64,000 nt of DNA from Serinus canaria. Taxonomy: Eukaryota > Chordata > Aves > Passeriformes > Fringillidae. The notes below the pieces were generated by a model. That model saw only the letters and a list, made by a program, of their open reading frames with translations, ran no database searches and had not been told where the DNA came from. This document shows, piece after piece, positions 39,841 through 52,149 of this stretch; the stretch's first letter is position 1, and each line of letters opens with the position of its first letter. Where the stretch lies: positions 15,292,995 through 15,356,994 of the forward strand of contig NC_066327.1 of assembly GCF_022539315.1 (NCBI RefSeq), given 5' to 3'. The translations under genes and the position numbers were made by a program.

Positions 39841-41099
39841 TTATAGCCCGGCCCGGCTAAGGGAGCGCTGGGGACAAGCGGCCGGGAAAGGGCAGGACCG
39901 GGGGGACTTCGCCTTGCCCTGGATTTTGGGGGTGATGCTTCGGAAAAAGGGAATCCGGGAAAGAAGCGGCTTTTCCCCCATTTTTATGCGGCGGTAAATT
40001 CTAATTTGAAGAGCCTGCGTGGAAACAGGGCTCTCCCCGGCTTCGTTCCCGGCATTTACAAAGTGTGGGGGGGTCCCCAGGGCTTTTCTGGGAGTGGGGA
40101 GAGGGGTGAGCAGGGCGAGCTCCGCAAGCCCGCAGCCCCTCCCCACAGCCCGCCCGGCCAATGCCTCATCCTCCGACCCCTCCATCCCCATCCGGGGGAT
40201 GCTGAAGCAGCCGGGATGCGGCCGGGAGCCTGCGGGACGGGACAATTCCCGGAGTTCCAGCGGCGCTGCCCGGAGCGCTGTGCCTGCGGGAGCCGCACGG
40301 ATGGAGCGGGGAGAGCGCACCCGGGGAAAGCCCCAGAGGGGCAAACACACCCGGGCTGGGGGCAAAGACACCTGGTTAGAGGGCAAAAACACCTGAGCAG
40401 CGGCAAACACACCTGGATAGGGGGCAAACACGCCTGGGCAGGGGGCAAACACATCTGGGCAGGGGGCAAACACATCTGGGCAGGGGGCAAACACTCCTGG
40501 TTTTACCCCGGACCCCCTCCTAACCCCAAGAGCCCTCCTGTGACATTGTCCAAGGATCCCCTCGGCTCCTCTGATCCCCTCGCCAGGGGAGGGTGGTCCA
40601 GCATTGCTCTCCCAGCCTGGCCCCAAACCGTGGGACAGCGCAGCACCCTGGCGCCCTGAAATGCAGCTGGAGCACTGCAGGGCCCAGCCAGGTTCTGCCT
40701 GTCTCAAATTCCCCCCAAAATCCTTCGGGAGTCGAGACCTGTCTCCCCTAAAGCACAGAGCTGAGGAGGAGTGGAGGGGAGAGCCCCAAGGACAGGGAAA
40801 GGCACACGAGCTGAGAGCGATGGAAACATCAGCGGAGCACGGCGTTGTAAAGAACAGAGGCGCCTAAAAGAGGTCGTTAAAAACAAGGAAACCTCATAAA
40901 AGCTTTGGCTTTTGACTCCGAAATGTTGACTTGCAATTCACCTTCATGCGCTGCAAATTTGGCTTTAAATCAGATTGAGAAAGGGGAAATAATCATAAAG
41001 GCAACCCAAACATTCCTTTGAACTTGACCCAGCGGTGCCAAACACACACGGAGAGAAGGCACCTTTCAAAGGACTCCAAACACTAACAGACCCACACGC
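39841..41099. other. Downstream flank of MSX2, GC-rich then AT-rich
   Basis: CpG-rich to about 40420 and including the minisatellite at 40334-40500, then ordinary sequence up to the presumed MSX2 3' end. No exon is recognised. Confidence 0.5.
40334..40500. repeat. Minisatellite, about 21-bp unit
   Basis: About seven to eight copies of a GGGGCAAACACATCTGGGCA-like unit. Period is 21 bp in the cleanest part (40440-40490), with variable copies before it. It keeps frames open on both strands, explaining the 288- and 217-codon open frames. Confidence 0.92.
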
Positions 41100-41121
41100 G
41101 ATTAAACATGTTTTTTCTTTT

Positions 41122-41132
41122 TTTAATTTAAT
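41122..41132 (-). terminator. Candidate poly(A) signals, two overlapping ATTAAA
   Basis: On the minus strand, ATTAAA occurs at 41132-41127 and 41127-41122. ATTAAA is the commonest variant of the vertebrate AATAAA signal. No canonical AATAAA was seen close by, so these are the best candidates for the distal MSX2 cleavage site, near 41100. Confidence 0.45.
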
Positions 41133-41357
41133 TCGAAATAAGAGATAAGAAATAATAAATCTTCAATAAAATATATAAAATTGTACAAGGCATCCCTTTC
41201 AAAGGGATTCTCCTCTAATGGGAGATCAGGGGTGAGGGGAAGGGAGAGAGGAAGTTCATCTATAGTGGGTCCCAGGCAGCATCAATGCCTGGGTCAAAAC
41301 AAACCAAAACCAGCAAAACCTCGTGGCTTTTTTTTTTTCTTTAAATTTTTTTTCTGA

Positions 41358-41391
<34 letters not shown>

Positions 41392-42644
41392 AAGTTCGAT
41401 TTCTTTCCTCCACAACAGCATGCTAAGAAAATAAATCCAGGAGAAGCTCTGACTTCAGTGCTCCACAGCCTTGGGAGTAACTTCCTCATAAAGTTTAGCA
41501 AGAGTAATACAAATAATACAAGAGTTACAAGGAGAAGCCTGGGGAAGCTGCTGCCAGAGCTCCCACGGGGACAGGCAGGTCACACAGTCTCTATCACCTC
41601 TGTCCTGCTCGTGGGGCTGATTGTGACACCCGGATCTCTCTTTAGAAGGGCTTAAAGCACGAGTCACTTCTATTGGCATCCTCAGAAAGGAAGAAAACTC
41701 ACAGGGTTCTTCTCTTTAACACAAGCTGTGGCAAATACAAATAATAAAAACCCCATAACATCCCCCAGAAGGATTCAACAACCCTTTATGGGAACAACCC
41801 ACGTCTTTCTCCCCTCTCTCCAGCTTTTCCAAGAGCGTTGCAGAGCCAAGATTACCTGGCTGCAGCCAAAAATTTCTAAGCATGCCAATAGGAAGAGCTA
41901 AAACCCAGCGTGCCTAAGAACCCTGCCTTGCTCTTCACCTCCCCTGCCAGTGCTTTACAAAGGCTGAAGCTATTTATACACAGAAAGGCATTACAGGAGC
42001 CACGCTGGGCAAAGCTGGCCTCTACATTTAGGGGCCCTGCTGCTCATCTCACCGAGGTTTGGGATGCAAAACTGTGCCCTCCCCCCAGAAATGCAGGAAT
42101 TTCCTGGCTCTGAACTTCGCTGAGACTCTACCGGCTCTAGTTTCTATTTACAGGTCTCTAGCTACGGGCTCTGCTGTCTTCAAAAAAACAACCAAACAAC
42201 AAAACTTCGATTAGACCTTTTTATTTCCCTCCCCCCTGCCCCCAGGTGAGGGGATGGTAACTTAGAGCAAGACTCCAGGGCACTCACCCCTCTTGTTTTA
42301 AACCCATTGGGCCCTGCCAGGAAGGTGTCAGGGAATTTCTGCCTCCGTATAATAAATTTACTTTTTCACCCACTCGTTTTTAACCCAGTTTTACTTGCAC
42401 TGGATAAAACCCTTACATTTACTCACAAATAATTTTTTTGTTGATTTTTATGCTTTTTTGGTTTTTTTTTGTTTTTTTTTTTTTGCTTTGAGGAGCAGAC
42501 TCAGTGCTCAGAGCACTCTCAGGAGACGCCCAACCCGTAGCAAACTCCCAGACAACTCAGGATGCCAGATAGAAGCGTGCAGAAGGAATGGCCAGTACTG
42601 GTTGGGGTTCTGCCTTCTCAGGGCTGGACAGGATCCACCAGGAA

Positions 42645-42669
42645 GTCTGTCTGTCTGTCTGTCTGTCTG
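42645..42669. repeat. (GTCT)6 microsatellite in the MSX2 3' UTR
   Basis: Six GTCT units on the plus strand (AGAC in the transcript), beginning 23 bases after the MSX2 stop codon. Likely length-polymorphic. Confidence 0.95.
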
Positions 42670-42691
42670 AGGCTTTTTCTGTCAGATCTTC

Positions 42692-43510
<819 letters not shown>

Positions 43511-44616
43511 TTATGGTTTTTATGGTTTTGCTAACTGGACATTTTTTTTCTTATTATTTTTTTCTTCCAAATCAAGTTTTTCCTCTGTTTATTAATTCTG
43601 ATTTTTATTGGGTGTTTTCTGATTATCAGCCAGTATAAAACCCCAACAAGCTCAAAAAAGAAAGCAGCGTTCTTTTAATTCAATATTCACCTTTTATAAC
43701 ATTTGCCAATTAAAAAATAAACCAAAACTCAGACAAAACTCCATCATTTTGTAGCCAATAAAAGCCAGAAAATCCACCACCTTTTGTGCCTGCCTTAAAC
43801 CCCAGCCAGGTTAGGCAATATTCCCGGGATGGCAGAGAGCTGACTTGCCTTTAGATTAATTTAGCACTTCACTAATAGTTTTGCAATCTAAAGAATAACT
43901 AAAAAGCAGGCGGCTAACTTCAAAAGCTTGGGAATTTGGCTGGGATTTGCTCACTCCCGGGGCGCAGGACAAGTCACCCTGGCTGCACACAGAAGTGACA
44001 CCCGGGCTGCTGAATTTGGTTCACATTGTGGTGGTGTCTGCTTCAAGTGCTTGTCAGGATTTGCACTTTGGATTTTCTGTACTCATTTCGCTTTTCTCTT
44101 TTCTTTTTTAAAATAAGCCAGACTAAGAAGCTGTTTAAGCACGTATCATGTAATTTAAAAAAAACCCACGAGGGAATGGTTCTAAAGTTCAGAAAGGGGA
44201 GGGAGAAAACGCAGCAGAAAAAGTTCAAATTGTCTCAATTGCTCTTCCTCTAGAATGCAAAATACTGAAATACTGAAAACAAAAAAGTAAAGCTCTTCTG
44301 GGAAACAACTTTTCAAATACTGGCCTGTGATCCCACCAGGGCATTTTAATAATTCAGGTGCTCACCGTGACAGCTGATTCACTTCTCAAACTGCCCTAAA
44401 TTCACACTACAGCAACCCGACCCTGACTCCCAGCCCTCCCCTCGTTCTTCCACCCTAGTTTTAAGCCCAACTCCGTTCTCTTCCCTCAGTGAAGCCCTCC
44501 CAGGACAGGGACAGGGTTTTGGGGTGGCCGTGGCTCCCTGTCCCAGCGCCTTCCCCGGCACTGGGCTGAGCCCTGCCCGCCCCGGCTCCGGCCGCGCACG
44601 GAACAGAACGGCGCTT

Positions 44617-44706
44617 TTCCATGAATTCCCGGGAATATCCCATGAAATCCCGGGAAATATTCCATGAAATCCTTGAAAATATTCCATGAATTCCCGGGAA
44701 TATTCC
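44617..44706. repeat. Intronic minisatellite of STAT/GAS-like dyads
   Basis: About four imperfect copies of a 21-22 bp unit. The unit contains TTCCATGAA (44617-44625, 44660-44668, 44682-44690) and the palindrome TTCCCGGGAA (44626-44635, 44691-44700). TTCN3GAA and TTCN4GAA are the STAT-family consensus forms. Whether any STAT or BCL6 protein binds is untested; it may be a neutral tandem repeat. Confidence 0.9.
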
Positions 44707-45639
44707 CTCCAGGACACAGCCCGGCGTTCCCAGGCTCCTGCCCTCGCCACCCCCGAGGGGCTGCCAGGCTCTGGGAACAGCAGGGACCCGGAATTGCGTT
44801 TAGCCCTTGCCAGTCCCCAAACTGATTTGTTTCCTCTCACTGATTTGTTTCGCTGGTTTTTTTTCTCTCTTTATCCTCCTTTTCCTGGCTAATATCGGAC
44901 AAAAGAAACCTAATTTGGAGAGGGTTCCTTCTCCGTGTTCCTCAGCATTTGAAGTTTTCCAGCTTTTCCCCCAGCTCATCCCACCCGTAATATTAATATT
45001 AATAATAAATTGAGGGGCTGTTTTTAATGTCAAAACTCTCCATGGACAGGCGGTTTTGGGAAATGAGGAAAAGGGTCGGGGCCGAAGGACCTTCCCCTCT
45101 CTGATCCTCAGTTTTCTCCCCAAACCCCTCTGAAATCACGGGAAGTCCCAGCTACCAGAGTCCTACACAAAACCCTTTTGCCCATCCCAAGAACAAACAA
45201 TTTTTAAAGAGACAGAGGAGGAATATCGAAAGGGGAAAAATATAGAGGGAGATTATTAGGCCGTGTCTAAGTCTGGGGTTTTGGGCAGATTTAGAGAAGG
45301 GATCCAAGTAAGGGCACACACTTTTTCCCGTGTTTTTTCCAGCACATTGGAGGGTACATGAAAATTAAAAACTGGAGCTACACAGGGAATGCCTTCCTCC
45401 TGCCCTCTCCCAGCACGAATGAAATCAAATTAATTCGGGGTTGTCATAAAAGAAAGGAAGTGGATGAAAGCCAAATCGAAATTATTGTTAAAAAAAAAAA
45501 TAAGGAAAGCTGTAACAACACTGAACTTTCCTCTCGCAGCATTAGATTGAGGAGTAAATTCCGTGGGACAGTTCACGCCTGTAAAGTCTCTAACTTTAAT
45601 AAATAAGTGTTTAATTTCCACCAGGAAGGTCTGGGATGC

Positions 45640-46110
45640 ACAGAGGAGAGCAGAAAAACCCCGTACAGGTGTGCGGCCACCGCGAGGCAGGAAGCCTGGC
45701 ACGGCCGGGATGCTCCTTCCCCTTCTCTGAAGGATGTTCGGGGGCTTTTAATTCCTAAAAAACAATTTTTTCCCCCCCCCCCTTTCTTTCAGAAGGGATC
45801 GCCCGAAAGCGAAAGGCGGCTCGGACTGCCAGGGGGTTTCGGTTGTGACCTGTCACCTCCGCACCGAGCGTCCCTAAGGCGGGGACGGCGTCGGGAGGGA
45901 TCGGGGGGGGGGGTGACAAAGGGGTCAGGAGCAGTTCGGGGAACTTGGACAGGCTCCGGAGCCAGGGATGGAGGGACAGACCCCGCGCCGGGAGCCAGCT
46001 CAAGGCTGGAAGGGACAATTCCCGAGCTCGAGAGATTGCAGCGCACCGCGGATGGGAGAAAGGCGCCGGGAGAAATCGCAGTTGTTGTCGCAACGGGATA
46101 ACATGAATGG
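45640..46110. other. CpG-rich patch inside MSX2 intron 1
   Basis: CpG-dense sequence about 0.4-0.9 kb downstream of the exon 1 donor, with C11 at 45772-45782 and a long G run near 45903. It may be a downstream extension of the MSX2 CpG island. Frames through it are not splice-supported. Confidence 0.55.
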
Positions 46111-46338
46111 ACGAAGTGGCTGCCAGGGGGCCGCGAGTCGGGACAGCAGCTGGTCCCTGGTGGTTTCTGACCTTTCTAAGGCTTTGAAAGGGGTCTGTAT
46201 TCATACACATCCGTGTAGTGATGTATAGAAACATTCAACTCTATAAATACATAATAATATCAATATATAATAATAAATATGCAACATATAGGTAACGTAT
46301 GGGAATATGATACACATGTGAATACCTATAAAAGCATA

Positions 46339-46466
46339 GCGGAATCTCAGAATATTTTAGGTTGGAAAGGACCTTAAAATCATCTCCTTCCATCGGCAGC
46401 GACACCTTCCCCTAGACCAGCTTGCTCAGGGCCCCATCCAGCCGGGCCTGGAGCCCTTGGATGGGA
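46339..46466 (-). mobile_element. CR1 LINE remnant beside the MSX2 donor
   Basis: The plus strand matches the reverse complement of a CR1 3' end. GGTTGGAAAGGACCTTAAAA is followed by CATCGGCAGCGACACCTTCC, then CTAGACCAGCTTGCTCAGG and CCCCATCCAGCC. It is about 128 bp, truncated at its 5' end near 46466, in the same orientation as MSX2 and ending about 80 bp from the exon 1 donor. Confidence 0.85.
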
Positions 46467-46545
46467 ACATAGGATCTAAACCACAGGATCTACGTGTACG
46501 TATCTCCGAGCTCCAGCGCATCCCGCCCGCCCCCGGAGCACTCAC

Positions 46546-46906
46546 TTGGCGGCGGGGAATATCTCCCGGCCTCCGAAGGGATCCAGGACGAGCCGTCCTC
46601 CGAGTTCTCCGACTTAACCGAGGCGGTGTCGAAGGTTTTTGTAAGCGCCCCGGTCGGGCTGTGCGCGTCCCGGGAGCCGTGGCCAGCCAGCAGCAGGTTC
46701 CTGGAGGTGCCCACGGCCGCCCCGTCGGCGCTGCCGCCGGCCGCGGGCAGCGGCGGCTCCTTGGGGGGCGGCTTCTTGTCGGACATGAGCGCTTCCACGC
46801 TGAACGGCAGGCTCGACACCTTCACTTTGTGGTGCTCCTCGGCGCCGGCCGCCGCGCCCTCCTCGTCCGAGGAGAAGACGTCCTTGGCCTTGTGCGGGGA
46901 AGCCAT
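46546..46906 (-). CDS. MSX2: MSX2 homeobox protein, exon 1 (N-terminal repressor region)
   Basis: First coding exon, 361 nt, from the ATG at 46906-46904 down to 46546, giving residues 1-120 plus the first base of codon 121. The start is chosen because the protein opens [17 protein letters not shown], as expected for avian MSX2, and has a good Kozak context (ACCGCCATGG). Residues 33-41 (LPFSVEALM) form the Eh1-like motif that recruits Groucho/TLE co-repressors in this family. VKSE at 97-100 fits a SUMO-acceptor consensus. SENSEDG and RYSPPPR precede the junction and are Msx-conserved. The donor is A|GTGAGT. In frame, translation would run on into the intron as SECSGGG, which is not Msx-like, supporting the splice. 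A proline-rich stretch at 46-54 and some Ala/Gly variation look lineage-specific. Expression is expected to be BMP-responsive. Confidence 0.97.
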
Positions 46907-47190
46907 GGCGGTGCGCGGAGCTGGCGCTGCCCGGCGAGTGCGGCGAGCGGGCCCGGCCGCCCCCCTTTTCCCCCTCTGGGGCTCCCCGCCGCTGTCCTCC
47001 TTGGCCGAGCGGGGGAGCCGCCCCGCCGCCCAATCAGCGCCCGCCGTGCCGCGTGACGTAGCGCACGGCCGCCTGCCATTGGCGGAGCGCTCAGAGGGGG
47101 GCGGGCCCAGCCGGCGCCGCTCGCGGGGAGTTCCCGGGCCGCCCCCCCCCCCGTTCCCAATTAATGACACGGGGTTAATGACACGGGCGG
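46907..47190 (-). promoter_or_regulatory. MSX2 5' UTR and proximal promoter, CpG island
   Basis: Very CpG-rich sequence directly upstream of the start codon. It has a CCAAT box on the plus strand at 47029-47036 (CCAATCAG), a minus-strand GCCAAT at 47083-47078, and a CRE-like TGACGTA at 47054-47060. A tandem 14-bp duplication, TTAATGACACGGG(G/C), lies at 47161-47174 and 47175-47188. C11 lies at 47142-47152. No TATA box was seen, consistent with CpG-island developmental promoters. The start of transcription cannot be fixed from sequence; between the CCAAT boxes and the ATG is likely. Confidence 0.75.
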
Positions 47191-47629
47191 CCCGCCGAGG
47201 AGCCGTGCAGGGCTGTAATCACAGCAAAGCCAGGGGAAAAAAAATAAAAACCCGCCGCGGTAATTAAGGCTGATGATGAGGCGAAGAGGGAACTTCAGAG
47301 GAACGCGGCTCTGCCCCCCCCTCCCCGCCCCTCGCCGCCGGCTCGGCTCATCCCGGGGCATCCCGGGCTCATCGCGGCACCCCCGGGCTCATCCCCGTCC
47401 CCCACCCTCCCGGAGCGGGGTCTGTCCGCCCCTTCCCTCCATCTCCCCAAAAACGAGTCCCTTTCCGGGAGGAGCGGGGTCTGGGGATGCGGGATGCGGG
47501 ATTCGGGATGAAGCAGACCCTCAGAGAAACGCGCGCCGCTGTTTTTCACATCCAATTTTTTTTTTCTTGTTTGCGTTTCCACGGCAGCAGGACCCAAGTG
47601 GGGCAAAACCACTCTGCAGAGGTTAGATC
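47191..47629. other. Upstream flank, CpG-rich
   Basis: Continuation of the CpG-rich promoter flank with an A-rich run near 47240 (AAAAAAAATAAAAA). No separate feature is recognised. Confidence 0.5.
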
Positions 47630-47910
47630 TGTAATTATTTTTTTTTTTTCTTCAGCGTCAATTATACACGTGATGAAAAGATGAGCTTTAATAAATTAGG
47701 GGCACGCAGCCCTTAATTAAAAGTCATATCAAACCAGTACTATGAAAGCGATTCTCTCACTTTTTGACTTCCTACCAGTGGTATGAATAAAGAGTGTCCT
47801 TTAAAAAGCTTTTATAATTACAGCGCGGATAAAAGCGAATACATATTGTTCTTTTCATAATTATTTTAATATTACGCCGGGCGTTATTTCATGCTGTGCC
47901 CGCAACTTTC
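47630..47910. promoter_or_regulatory. Candidate upstream MSX2 enhancer, -0.7 to -1.0 kb
   Basis: AT-rich island between CpG-rich flanks. Sites include CAATTA at 47659-47664, an E-box CACGTG at 47667-47672, TTAATTAA at 47713-47720 and TAATTA at 47815-47820. CpGs persist (CAGCGCGGAT near 47822, ACGCCGGGCG near 47874). Distance and motif content fit a proximal developmental enhancer. Function is inferred. Confidence 0.48.
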
Positions 47911-48179
47911 TCAGGTGTTTAGTTTGTTTGTTTTTGTTGGCTTTGTTTTCTTTTGTTTTTAACGTCCAGGGTGCGCACGGTTTGGGAGCTGTTTTGGTGT
48001 TACAATTTATAAGTGAGAGCCATTTTTAGAGTCTCTAAAAACATGGAGAAGACGACAGGCACAACTCCTGTCCCCAAGCCCCCGAACTCAGGAGCAGCTC
48101 GAAGCTGCTCGGTCCTGCAGGGCTCTGACCACGAGCGTTCGGATATATCCCTTCCATAAAACACGGAGGGTTTAAACCT
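47911..48179. other. Upstream flank, nothing recognised
   Basis: Short spacer containing a GTTTGTTTG/TTTGTTTTC simple stretch. No gene. Confidence 0.5.
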
Positions 48180-48830
48180 CATCTTTTGCTCGATTTGAAT
48201 TCCTGATTTCCTTGCCAGCTCATGGAAAAGTCTTGGAAGTCCCGAGCCCTACAAATCACGAGTTCCCAGCTCGAGGATGAAGTGTAAGGAGCGCCCTGTG
48301 CTGCGGGCACTGCTCTGTCCCAAAGCCAAGGCGATTCAAAGGATGCAGAACGACTTATCCCCATTCTTTTCGGTACATATTAGACAAACCTCTCTTTCTC
48401 AGGGCCCAGGGGTGCTCCCGACCCATGAGGGCCCTGCTGATCCCTCCCCACTGCTCAGCACCGGGCACCGAGCGGCCCCAGCCCTGATAAGATCGCGCCG
48501 GGTGCCAGGGAGAGCAAATTGGGAGCGGGACACGGGATTGCCGTGTGGGAAGGAGCGTGGGAGGACGTGTATGAGAAGCCTTGTTACAAAACCCCACTCA
48601 TCAGCGGCACTAATAGCAGGGTTTGCACACTCATTACTGATTGCTGGCCGTGTTACTGCACACCTCGATGGGTTGAAGATTAAAGATCCGCCAAGAGAAG
48701 CGATGCTTTCCTCTGCCGCGCTTCGGCCGGCCTGGCTGCAACATTTCAGCCGCCAGAGCCCCGATCCGGGTGGGGGGAGGCTGAAAATATTTTCATCCTC
48801 ATCCGAGGATGAAAATAATACCATCAGCTG
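48180..48830. promoter_or_regulatory. Candidate upstream enhancer block, -1.3 to -1.9 kb
   Basis: Non-repetitive block that looks constrained from about 48560 to 48720 (CACTAATAGCAGGG, TCATTACTGATTGCTGG). At its far end is a perfect 13-bp inverted repeat, listed separately. A 379-codon minus-strand frame (49538 down to 48399) crosses it but has no domain. Confidence 0.4.
48788..48817. repeat. Perfect inverted repeat, 13-bp arms, 4-bp loop
   Basis: TATTTTCATCCTC at 48788-48800 is followed by ATCC and then by GAGGATGAAAATA at 48805-48817, its exact reverse complement. It could be a dimeric binding site or a cruciform/hairpin-forming sequence. Confidence 0.95.
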
Positions 48831-49049
48831 ATGTCTGTCCAGCTGGTCTTGGTACCCCCAGTTTGCCACTTCTCCTTCCCCACAGAATCCATCTCTTTGC
48901 TGGGAAACACTCACAGAGGCAGCAGCCAGGCAGCCCCGGCCTTGCAAAGCTCCACGGCTGCAGCGGGGTTGAGTTTGTCCCTCTTTTCCCCCCTCCTTTC
49001 CCTTCCTTTCCCTTCTCCATGCTTCCTGCACCGTGACAAGTAAATGAGG

Positions 49050-49200
49050 ATTGATGGACACGCAGGAACAATGCCGGTGTGCCGGGGACAATGCAGCGCC
49101 CGTGGAAAGCCATTGTGGGGCTGCTGAAAATGCCGCATCGAGATAATTACACCGCCAGTGCCCGCTGGAAGGGCGCCTGGGGAACCGCAGCTCGGGGTCA
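49050..49200. promoter_or_regulatory. Candidate BMP/homeodomain element upstream of MSX2
   Basis: Combines TAATTA at 49144-49149 with a GC-rich GGCGCC at 49172-49177, a form bound by SMAD1/5. A BMP-responsive enhancer combining SMAD sites with an AT-rich homeodomain motif is described about 3 kb upstream of mouse Msx2; this site is about 2.2-2.3 kb upstream of the ATG. Orthology is not shown here. Confidence 0.3.
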
Positions 49201-50539
49201 TGGTGACACCGAGCACGTCCCTTGGGTCCGGGTTCTCTCCCCAGGTTGTGGCCCGGGTGTGCAAACTCCGTCCCCGTGGGCTTGGAGAGGCTCCTGTGCG
49301 CTGCCATCCCTTGGGAGGCCGGAGGGGAAAAGGGACCGAGGAACAAGCTGCTGTCGGTGCTGTGAGCACAGACTGGCTCATCCAGCCTGGTCTGGGTGAA
49401 TTTGGGGTGCCACAGGGGCGCCTGGGATAGCAAAGCATGGCAGGGTTTGCTCACGGTGTTTTCCCTCTTCAGCCTCAGTCCACCGCCAAATCGGAGCATT
49501 TTCTGTCTAAAGGCTGAATATAGAGATTTCTCTTTCACCCCTCCCCTCCTTCATCCTTCTGCTGTCAGTGAAACATCAGAGGCTGGAGCCCCACACGGTA
49601 CCGAATGTCCGCACGGAAATCACGCCGAGACGGGGCTCGGAGAGAGAAAATTCAAGGAATTAAAGCTTTGCCCCCTATCCAGGATCCCGGAGCGGCCGCC
49701 CAGTCTCAGACTGGCGGGGAATTCTACCAGCCCGAGGAAACAACCGGAGTCCGGGGGCTTTTCCCTGCTCCGGGCTCCGTGGGACCCCGCTCTTGTGTCC
49801 CCGCTGGGACCCCAGGCCCGGGGCGGGCCGTCCCCGGGGCTCGGCGGGACCGGGCCAGTTCTGGGGGCGGCCCCTCGTCTTCACGGGGCACGGCCGGGTG
49901 CCAGGGATGCCCAGAAAGCCCCCGGCCCCCCGTGGCCCTCTGTCTCTCCCCCGCCCTCCCGCAGCATCAGCCCCGTGAGCCGGGGCGGGCTCTGGGCGCC
50001 CCGGTCCTGGGGCTCTCAGCTGGAGCGGGGCGGGGAGGGAGGGAGCGCAGGGGGAAGAGAGACGCTGCAGACAAACCGAGGCTGTTTTGCAGGCGCCAGG
50101 AGCGGGGAGATGAAAGGGAAGCTCCTGGGGGAAGTGGCTGTGCAGTTTGACCGGCTCCAGCAGCAGCGGCAGCAGCGGCAGCAGCGACGGCCCGTCCCGG
50201 CCAGCTCCGCCTCCCCCTCCGCCTCCCCCTCTGCCTCCCCCGGGCTCCAGGCTGCCCCTGAGCCCATCTCCGCCTCGCTTTTCCCAGCCTGGAGGCGGAG
50301 GGAGGTGTCGGGCGGGCTCTGCCGCAGCATCCTCGCTCCTGGATCCATCGAGCCGGGAGCAGCATCCCCGCCGCGGAATTGCACGGCACCGCTGGGCTGG
50401 GACAGCTGGGGATGCTGGGTTTGTGGGAGGGGGATGTCCAGCATCCCCTCCCTGCCCTCAGCGGTGTAAATCAGGAGGGAACTCACTGGGACCACTACAC
50501 GAACGATGTCCCGTGTCCCCAGCCCCCGGAAAGCACCGG
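49201..50539. other. GC-rich upstream stretch with CpG-rich patch
   Basis: CpG-dense from about 49600 to 50450, with an interrupted CAGCAGCGG-type repeat at about 50158-50189 and CCTCCGCCTCC runs after it. A 357-codon plus-strand frame (49396-50469) is proline/arginine-rich and lacks domains. An unannotated non-coding transcript promoter is possible. Confidence 0.45.
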
Positions 50540-51010
50540 CCCCTGTCCCTCACAGACACCTCGGGAGGATAAAACGCCCCTGGGCAGTGGGGAGTTTATT
50601 GTACGGCAGGGAAAACCTCATGAGCATTTCCTCTCCTTTTAGGATAGATTTGGTTAATAATCCGTTTTCTAGAGACAGGAAGGGTTTTTTTTAACGACCC
50701 GCCGCGGGGCTGGCGTGTGGACATCCTTCAGGGAAGGAAGATGAGGCTCCCGATTTGACCGGGAAAAGAAAGGCAGGAAAATGGAATCAGAGTGTGCATC
50801 AAGTGTAAGTTTTGTCCCTAAACGAGGTGTACACCGAGGGAGTGTTTGATGTGTCAGAGGCTGGGAGATTATGGTTTCATCGCTTTGCCCCAGATGAGAC
50901 CCGGAGCCAAGAGAAAGGCGTTGCATTAACAGTAATACGAGTTTATCTCCAGACGCTAGAAAGGAATTAAAGCGAGCTGAGCATCAGAGCTTCCGAGGGA
51001 TCAGGGCTGG
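50540..51010. promoter_or_regulatory. Candidate upstream enhancer block, about -3.6 to -4.1 kb
   Basis: Non-repetitive block with CpGs kept in AT-rich DNA: GTTTATTGTACGG near 50593, TTGGTTAATAATCCG near 50650, GCATTAACAGTAATACGAG near 50925 and GAATTAAAGCGAG near 50963. Composition-based call. Confidence 0.38.
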
Positions 51011-51982
51011 TTCCCGACGCCTCGATCTAGATCCACCTCTGATTCCCGAAGCCGTTTTGGCTGCCAGCTCTCGGCTGCGGAGCCAGCTCGGAGCGGTGTG
51101 CGAGGGGACCCTTCCCGAGCATCCTCCTGGGGGACGGGCCCCGCGCAGGGCCGGGGGCTCCGTCCGGGCTCCCGGGGCGCGGGGAAGGTGGAAGCGATGG
51201 AACCGAGCCGCACCGAGTGCAACCACGCGTTGTAATTGTCCCCTGTGTCACCCGGCAATGGTCCCAGTGACCTCTCCGGTGCCATCCGCTCCTTGGGACA
51301 GCGAGCGCACAGGGAGCCGCGCTGGTTGCGCAACGCCGGCGTCTCCTGTCGCACCCGCCCAGGGTTGCGCTCCTCTCCCTCTCTCTGCGCAGGTATTTGA
51401 TTTACCAGCAGATATTTGTTCTGCTTGGCAAGAGGCAGGGGATAGCTGGGAGAGATCAGATGTCTCCCTGCTCAAAGCAATTAACAGTTCTGCCCTTAAG
51501 GATTGAAAACAATTTTTTTTTTTTCCCCCAAGGTAATGACTTTTTAAATAAACACAAGGGGAAGGTTCGAGGGAGGAAAGCGCGAGTAGAGAGGCTAAAT
51601 TTACACGCAGAGAACTCGCGGTCAAGAGGACCCTTGGAGACGGGGATTTCGGAGGTGATGCACGGCCCCGGGCTGATGAGAAGTGCGGGATTTTGGGGCT
51701 GCCCTGCGAGCCCGGACCCCGGAGGGTCCCGCTGTGTCCTGGAGGCCAGGGCCGGACCCTGCCCCCCTCAAAGCTGCTCCCAGCAAAGCGCAGGATCGGG
51801 CCCAGCCGAGAGAACCCCCTGGCACCTGCTGGACCCCCCAAATCCACCACTGGAAAAGATGCGGACAAAACACTTTAGGGTTTAACCCCGGTGCCACCGA
51901 CCCGCCCCGTCCCGTACACCCCGAGGGCAGAGGGACAAACCCCCGAGACTCCCCAGAGAGGGAGAACGTCAGGGGTGACATC
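51011..51982. other. Upstream spacer, CpG-rich with one AT-rich patch
   Basis: CpG-rich at 51011-51370 and 51660-51960. The patch at 51385-51620 (GCAATTAACAG, TTTTAAATAAAC) could be a small conserved element. No gene recognised. Confidence 0.45.
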
Positions 51983-51985
51983 TAT

Positions 51986-52055
<70 letters not shown>
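51983..52055. repeat. (TTTA)n microsatellite, about 18 units
   Basis: About 73 bp of uninterrupted TTTA repeat. Certain to be length-variable and the likely cause of the poly-LFIY open frames. Confidence 0.97.
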
Positions 52056-52059
<4 letters not shown>

Positions 52060-52149
52060 GAGGCAGAGAAAGGGAAAAAAATGCGATCCGTGTCCTTAAA
52101 ACTTCTTTTTTTTCGCTCTCCCCCGGACTCTGTCTGTCTGTCTGTCTGT
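52056..52149. repeat. Short spacer ending in (TCTG)n
   Basis: Purine-rich sequence followed by a TCTG microsatellite at about 52130-52150. The same tetranucleotide occurs in the MSX2 3' UTR. Confidence 0.8.

Larger units (their letters stand above)
41100..42691 (-). other. MSX2 3' untranslated region (probable extent)
   Basis: Transcribed sequence expected after the MSX2 TAA stop, roughly 1.6 kb if the ATTAAA pair near 41.13 kb is used. The distal end is AT-rich (TTTTATATATTTTATTG on the minus strand, about 41165-41185), as is common near vertebrate 3' ends. It contains a (GTCT)6 microsatellite just after the stop and a 24-bp homopolymer (T on plus, A in the RNA) at 41368-41391. An internal AATAAA on the minus strand (42225 to 42220) could give a short 0.5-kb isoform. 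The extent is inferred from signals, not from transcripts. Confidence 0.5.
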